From the NCBI GenBank assembly GCA_017998735.1, contig JAGOCN010000008.1:1-8166 (forward strand): a stretch of DNA of 8,166 nucleotides. Reading direction: 5' to 3'. The notes under the pieces were generated by a model. It was not told the DNA's origin, did not search any database, and saw only the letters and a list, made by a program, of their open reading frames with translations. Below, one piece after another: positions 6,056-8,166 of this stretch (the first letter of the stretch is position 1; each line of letters starts with the position of its first letter). A program made the translations under genes and the position numbers. The stretch comes from Giesbergeria sp. GTDB lineage: Bacteria > Pseudomonadota > Gammaproteobacteria > Burkholderiales > Burkholderiaceae_C.

Positions 6056-6472
6056 GGCAGCGAGGCAGGGCGAAACTCCAGAAACTCCAAGACTTTCAGG
6101 ACACTGCCGGGCCTTTCTATTGCGCTGCCCCTGCTTTTTTTGTCGCTGCTGCTTCTGCTGAAGCTGCGGCAGGCTGCATTCAGGCCCGGGCAGTCAAAAA
6201 GCCAAAAGGGCCACAAGACAACAGCACAACAGGACAGGGAAAAAAAGGCAAGAACAGCCTGCACGGCAGAGCGAAACCGGTGCCCAGCCTGTGCCGTGCA
6301 CGGATCAGTCTAGCGCAAGCCTGCGCGCTAGAGCGGCGCTGCAAACCGCTTTTCAAAGGGCCGCACAGGTAGGGCGGTTGTCCGATGGCGCAGCCCCTGC
6401 GGCAGCGTTACGCTGGGGGCGCAAAAAAGCAGACAACCCCTGACAACCCCTTTTTCTGAAAGGCCCACCGCC
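6056..6472. other. Intergenic region between lrgA and the 73-aa gene
   Basis: Divergent gap with no supported gene. A 78-codon minus-strand frame (6264-6028) starts at GTG with no ribosome binding site and ends inside the leader terminator; I do not call it. The region should hold the promoters of lrgAB (minus) and of the small plus-strand gene, but I see no pair of hexamers good enough to name. A TTGACT on the minus strand near 6200 lacks a -10. There is a GACAACCCCT tandem duplication just before the plus-strand gene and a 7-bp-stem hairpin at 6310-6331. Confidence 0.4.
6310..6331. repeat. CTAGCGC/GCGCTAG hairpin, partial core of the dispersed repeat
   Basis: CTAGCGC (6310-6316) and GCGCTAG (6325-6331) are perfect complements around an 8-nt loop. 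The sequence CTAGCGCAAGC..GCGCTAGAG matches the central dyad of the 66-bp repeat, especially copy B, but the GCTATT end is missing, so it looks like a truncated or diverged copy. Confidence 0.55.
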
Positions 6473-6694
6473 ATGGAAGACAACACCTACCGCGCCCCGC
6501 ACTACGACCCGACCGTGGACGAGCTGGAAACGCTCAAGCAGCTGGAGATGGGCGTGCTCATCACCCAGCCCGAAGCCCTGCACGAGCACCTGTCGGGTCG
6601 CCTGTTCGAGCGCGGCTTCATTGCCAAGAACGCCCTGGGCCAACTCACCATCACCGACACCGGCCGCGCACTGATCCGGCGCCAGGGCAACTGA
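6473..6694 (+). CDS. Small hypothetical protein, possible winged-helix fold (73 aa)
   Basis: No named family recognised. The product is soluble and charged, with no signal peptide or membrane segment. Residues 15-50 look helical (DELETLKQLEMGVLI; HEHLSGRLFERGFI), and the C-terminal stretch AKNALGQLTITDTGRALI (about 51-68) resembles the wing and last helix of small winged-helix proteins, where a G-x-L-x-(I/L)-T-x-x-G-(R/K)-A-L pattern is common. The ATG at 6473 has a GAAAGG sequence about 8 nt upstream. The gene is monocistronic, divergent from lrgA, and ends before a clear terminator at 6769. Codon use matches the neighbours. A role in DNA binding is only a suggestion. Confidence 0.75.
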   Translation: MEDNTYRAPHYDPTVDELETLKQLEMGVLITQPEALHEHLSGRLFERGFIAKNALGQLTITDTGRALIRRQGN

Positions 6695-6744
6695 CCTGGG
6701 GCGGCGGTGCAGGCCTTCTGCACTTTGAGCCCTGCACTCTGAAC

Positions 6745-6766
6745 GCCGGCATTGCGCCGGCATTGC
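6745..6766 (+). repeat. Tandem 11-bp duplication GCCGGCATTGC
   Basis: Two perfect back-to-back copies of GCCGGCATTGC (6745-6755 and 6756-6766) lie between the 73-aa gene and its terminator hairpin. Each contains GCCGGC, itself a palindrome. It is probably a slippage or duplication product with no assigned role. Confidence 0.6.
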
Positions 6767-6768
6767 CA

Positions 6769-6800
6769 ACCGCCACCGCTGGGTGGCGGTGTGTTTTGTG
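6769..6800 (+). terminator. Intrinsic terminator of the 73-aa gene
   Basis: ACCGCCACC (6769-6777) pairs perfectly with GGTGGCGGT (6782-6790) around a GCTG tetraloop and is followed by GTGTTTTGTG. It lies 75 nt after the stop of the small gene. The 9-bp G/C-rich stem and T-rich tail support rho-independent termination. Confidence 0.75.
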
Positions 6801-6879
6801 CGCGGCATGTGACTGGCGCCGGCGCACCTTGGCGCACAACGGCTGCAGGGCTGCAAAGGCAAGGCAAGGGCAGACAGTT

Positions 6880-6945
6880 GATTGCTATTGATTAAATAGC
6901 TGCTGGCGCAGGCTGCATATGCGCTGGAGCCTGTTTTGGTTTAAA
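6880..6945 (+). repeat. Dispersed 66-bp intergenic repeat, copy C
   Basis: This is the best-preserved copy: GATTGCTATT, then TAGCTGCTGGCGCA, TGCGCTGGAGCC and TTTT, in ungapped register with copies at 574 and 2243. GCGCA (6907-6911) and TGCGC (6920-6924) form the central stem. It lies between two convergent genes (the 73-aa gene and the tautomerase) and is in the same plus orientation as the others. Confidence 0.75.
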
Positions 6946-7000
6946 TTTTTTTGTGGCGGAGGCCGTGTGCCGGTTCCAGCGCTGTCAGCCCCTACCCCAG

Positions 7001-7021
7001 CCCTCCCCCAGCGGGGGAGGG
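7001..7021. repeat. CCCTCCCCC palindrome, perfect 9-bp arms
   Basis: CCCTCCCCC (7001-7009) and GGGGGAGGG (7013-7021) are perfect complements around the loop AGC, preceded by CCCTACCCCAG. A short G/C-only palindrome of this type is a common dispersed intergenic element in betaproteobacteria. Lying between convergent genes, it could also block transcription, although neither strand has a U-run. Confidence 0.6.
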
Positions 7022-7079
7022 AGCAAGACCGGCAGCACAGGCAATGTGCCGAGCGCCTGGCGCTGAATGCTTAGCCGCC

Positions 7080-7439
7080 TTACAGCCGCTCTTTTACATA
7101 CGAGCCCCGGTCCATGTCGACGATTTCCACGCTCAGTTGCACCAGCACGCCTTCGGGGCGGGGGGTGAGCTGGCGCAGCACGGCGGCGATGCGTTCGGAC
7201 AGGTCGGCCTTGGCTTCGGGCGAGCGGCCGGACAGCAGGCGCAGCTGGGCGTGCACAAAGGCGCGCTGGTCGGGGGCGGTGCCAACGGCAAACTGCTGCA
7301 CCGGCAGCACGCGGGTTTTGAGGTCGGCTTCGTCGGCGATTTCAGGGCTGGCGGTGACGGCTGCATTGAGGGCGCTCAAAGCCTGCGCTTGCGGAAAATC
7401 GGACAGGTTCTGCGAATACTCGACGGTCAGGTGGGGCAT
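7080..7439 (-). CDS. 5-carboxymethyl-2-hydroxymuconate Delta-isomerase family protein
   Basis: Member of the tautomerase superfamily (CHMI/HpaF type). Such enzymes use an N-terminal proline as general base after removal of Met; HpaF isomerises 5-carboxymethyl-2-hydroxymuconate in homoprotocatechuate breakdown. The 119-aa product starts MPHLTVEYSQNL, the family signature with Pro2, and is close to the usual 125 or so residues. Further family-like segments are AVGTAPDQRAFVHAQLRLLSG (51-71) and VLVQLSVEIVDMDRGSYVKERL (98-119). None of the other hpa genes is nearby; instead it follows panD by 58 nt, so its true substrate is open. It is called from ATG 7439; the upstream AGAAAG is only a weak ribosome binding site. 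Confidence 0.85.
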   Translation of the reverse strand: MPHLTVEYSQNLSDFPQAQALSALNAAVTASPEIADEADLKTRVLPVQQFAVGTAPDQRAFVHAQLRLLSGRSPEAKADLSERIAAVLRQLTPRPEGVLVQLSVEIVDMDRGSYVKERL

Positions 7440-7497
7440 GGTGGTCTTTCTGTAGTGGAGAGGCAAAAGGGGAAAGCAGGGGCTGAGCGCTTTGGGA

Positions 7498-7878
7498 TCA
7501 CAGCGCCTGCGTGGGAACGTGGTCGCGCAGCGCGGTCTGGCGGTTCTGGTCATCGACAAACACCAGCTGCGGGCGGTGGGTGGCCACATCGGCCTCGGGT
7601 ACCTGGGCAAAGGCGGCAATGATCAGCAAATCGCCCACCGCAGCGCGGCGCGCCGCCGAGCCATTGACCGACACCATGCCGCTGCCGCGCTCGCCCTTGA
7701 TGGCGTAGGTGATGAAGCGCTCGCCGTTGTTGATGTTCCAGATGTGGACCTGTTCGTTTTCCACCATGCCGGCAGCGTCCAGCAGGTTTTCGTCAATGGC
7801 GCAGGAGCCTTCGTAGTGCAGTTCGCAGTGGGTGGCGGCGGCGCGGTGGATCTTGGATTTCAGCAGGGTGCGGTACAT
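7498..7878 (-). CDS. panD: Aspartate 1-decarboxylase
   Basis: Pyruvoyl-dependent enzyme converting L-aspartate to beta-alanine for pantothenate and CoA synthesis. The 126-aa proenzyme has the self-cleavage site Gly24-Ser25 within HYEGSCAID (21-29), which yields the beta chain and the pyruvoyl-capped alpha chain. Lys9, Arg54 and Tyr58 ([11 protein letters not shown], 50-60) and [19 protein letters not shown] (72-90) are as expected. The start [12 protein letters not shown] at 7878 agrees with family N-termini. It has no Shine-Dalgarno; instead an eight-T run directly abuts the ATG inside a long pyrimidine tract. An in-frame TTG at 7899 would add MLFFLFF, which the family lacks. Downstream of nadB on the same strand by 123 nt, and upstream of the tautomerase gene. 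Confidence 0.96.
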   Translation of the reverse strand: MYRTLLKSKIHRAAATHCELHYEGSCAIDENLLDAAGMVENEQVHIWNINNGERFITYAIKGERGSGMVSVNGSAARRAAVGDLLIIAAFAQVPEADVATHRPQLVFVDDQNRQTALRDHVPTQAL

Positions 7879-7920
7879 AAAAAAAAGAAAAAAGAGCAAT
7901 TGAAAAGAAGAAAAGGGAAA
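7879..7920 (-). promoter_or_regulatory. Pyrimidine-tract leader of panD without Shine-Dalgarno
   Basis: Read on the minus strand, the 40 nt before the panD ATG are almost all C and T, including T6 and T8 runs, broken mainly by a CAATTG. There is no purine-rich ribosome binding site. Such U-rich leaders can recruit ribosomal protein S1; that role here is inference. The G/C hairpin upstream (GCCGGC-CCT-GCCGGC, about 7951-7965) could combine with these T-runs as a distant terminator for nadB. Confidence 0.5.
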
Positions 7921-8001
7921 GGGCAGAGCAGGGCCGGTTTCAGGGGCAGTGCCGGCAGGGCCGGCCTGGGGCCTGTGGTGGTAGCCGCCGCTGCTGCAAC
8001 C

Positions 8002-8166
8002 TCAGCGGCGCAGCACGGGCGGCACCAGGATGGTGGGCGCGGCCGGGGCGGCCAGCTGCGGATAGTCGCGGCTGTAGTGCAGGCCCCGGCTTTCGCGCCG
8101 CAGCTGCGCCGAGCGCACGATCAGATCGGCCACCTGCACCAGGTTGCGCAGCTCCAGCAGGTCGCG
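8002..8166 (-). CDS. nadB: L-aspartate oxidase, C-terminal fragment cut by window edge
   Basis: Only the last 54 residues are inside the window; the gene continues past 8166. NadB is an FAD enzyme oxidising L-aspartate to iminoaspartate, the first step of de novo NAD synthesis. The segment [20 protein letters not shown], followed by [12 protein letters not shown], is the conserved C-terminal helical region of the NadB/SdhA/FrdA family, with the RGLHY-DYP pattern typical of NadB. It ends at the TGA 8004-8002. It is too short to exclude another member of the superfamily fully, but that pattern favours NadB strongly. It runs in the same direction as panD. Confidence 0.88.
   Translation of the reverse strand, partial: RDLLELRNLVQVADLIVRSAQLRRESRGLHYSRDYPQLAAPAAPTILVPPVLRR

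Noticed and set aside
6028..6264. 78-codon minus-strand frame upstream of lrgA with a hydrophobic start
   Set aside because: GTG start without a ribosome binding site, Ser/Arg-rich tail, and its end lies inside the intrinsic terminator. A leader region is the simpler reading.
6951..7622. 223-codon plus-strand open frame opposite the tautomerase and part of panD
   Set aside because: Antisense shadow. It runs through the CCCTCCCCC palindrome and lacks conserved character.

Overview
The window looks like a chromosomal segment of a high-GC betaproteobacterium, most likely a member of the Comamonadaceae or a close relative. The case rests on codon use dominated by G/C third positions, the protein families present, and a short A/T-flanked intergenic repeat with a GCGC-rich core. 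I recall that repeat style from Comamonas/Acidovorax-type genomes, but I cannot check this here. There is no tRNA, rRNA, CRISPR array, transposase, phage gene or defence gene.

Layout. At 244-465 (+) lies a tiny protein that is 44% proline. A 440-base non-coding stretch follows, with one copy of the dispersed repeat and a perfect 16-bp inverted repeat of REP type. At 909-3514 (-) a two-gene unit encodes glutaryl-CoA dehydrogenase (gcdH) and then a class III CaiB/BaiF CoA-transferase. Together these fit glutarate/lysine/tryptophan-type catabolism: CoA activation of glutarate, then oxidative decarboxylation to crotonyl-CoA. Divergent from gcdH is a GcvA-like LysR regulator (3746-4750, +). The gcdH/lysR gap holds a plausible gcdH promoter with two GCAT-N3-ATGC palindromes exactly 21 bp apart just upstream, an arrangement that fits LysR activation.

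Convergent with lysR is lrgA-lrgB (5997-4829, -), a holin-like/antiholin-like membrane pair that overlaps by ATGA. A strong intrinsic terminator sits 33 nt upstream of lrgA on the same strand, suggesting an attenuated leader or an upstream small RNA. A small wHTH-like hypothetical gene (6473-6694, +) has its own clear terminator. The right end reads leftwards: the C-terminus of nadB (cut by the window edge), panD, and a small 5-carboxymethyl-2-hydroxymuconate isomerase-type tautomerase. NadB and PanD both consume L-aspartate, for NAD and for pantothenate/CoA respectively.

Most of the window is ordinary metabolism. The points worth a second look are regulatory or structural: the 66-bp repeat family (three ungapped copies, all in the same orientation, one inside the gcdH-CoA-transferase unit), the tandem operator, the lrgAB leader terminator, the Shine-Dalgarno-less pyrimidine-tract leader of panD, and the polyproline miniprotein. 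I found no convincing previously undescribed multi-gene system.
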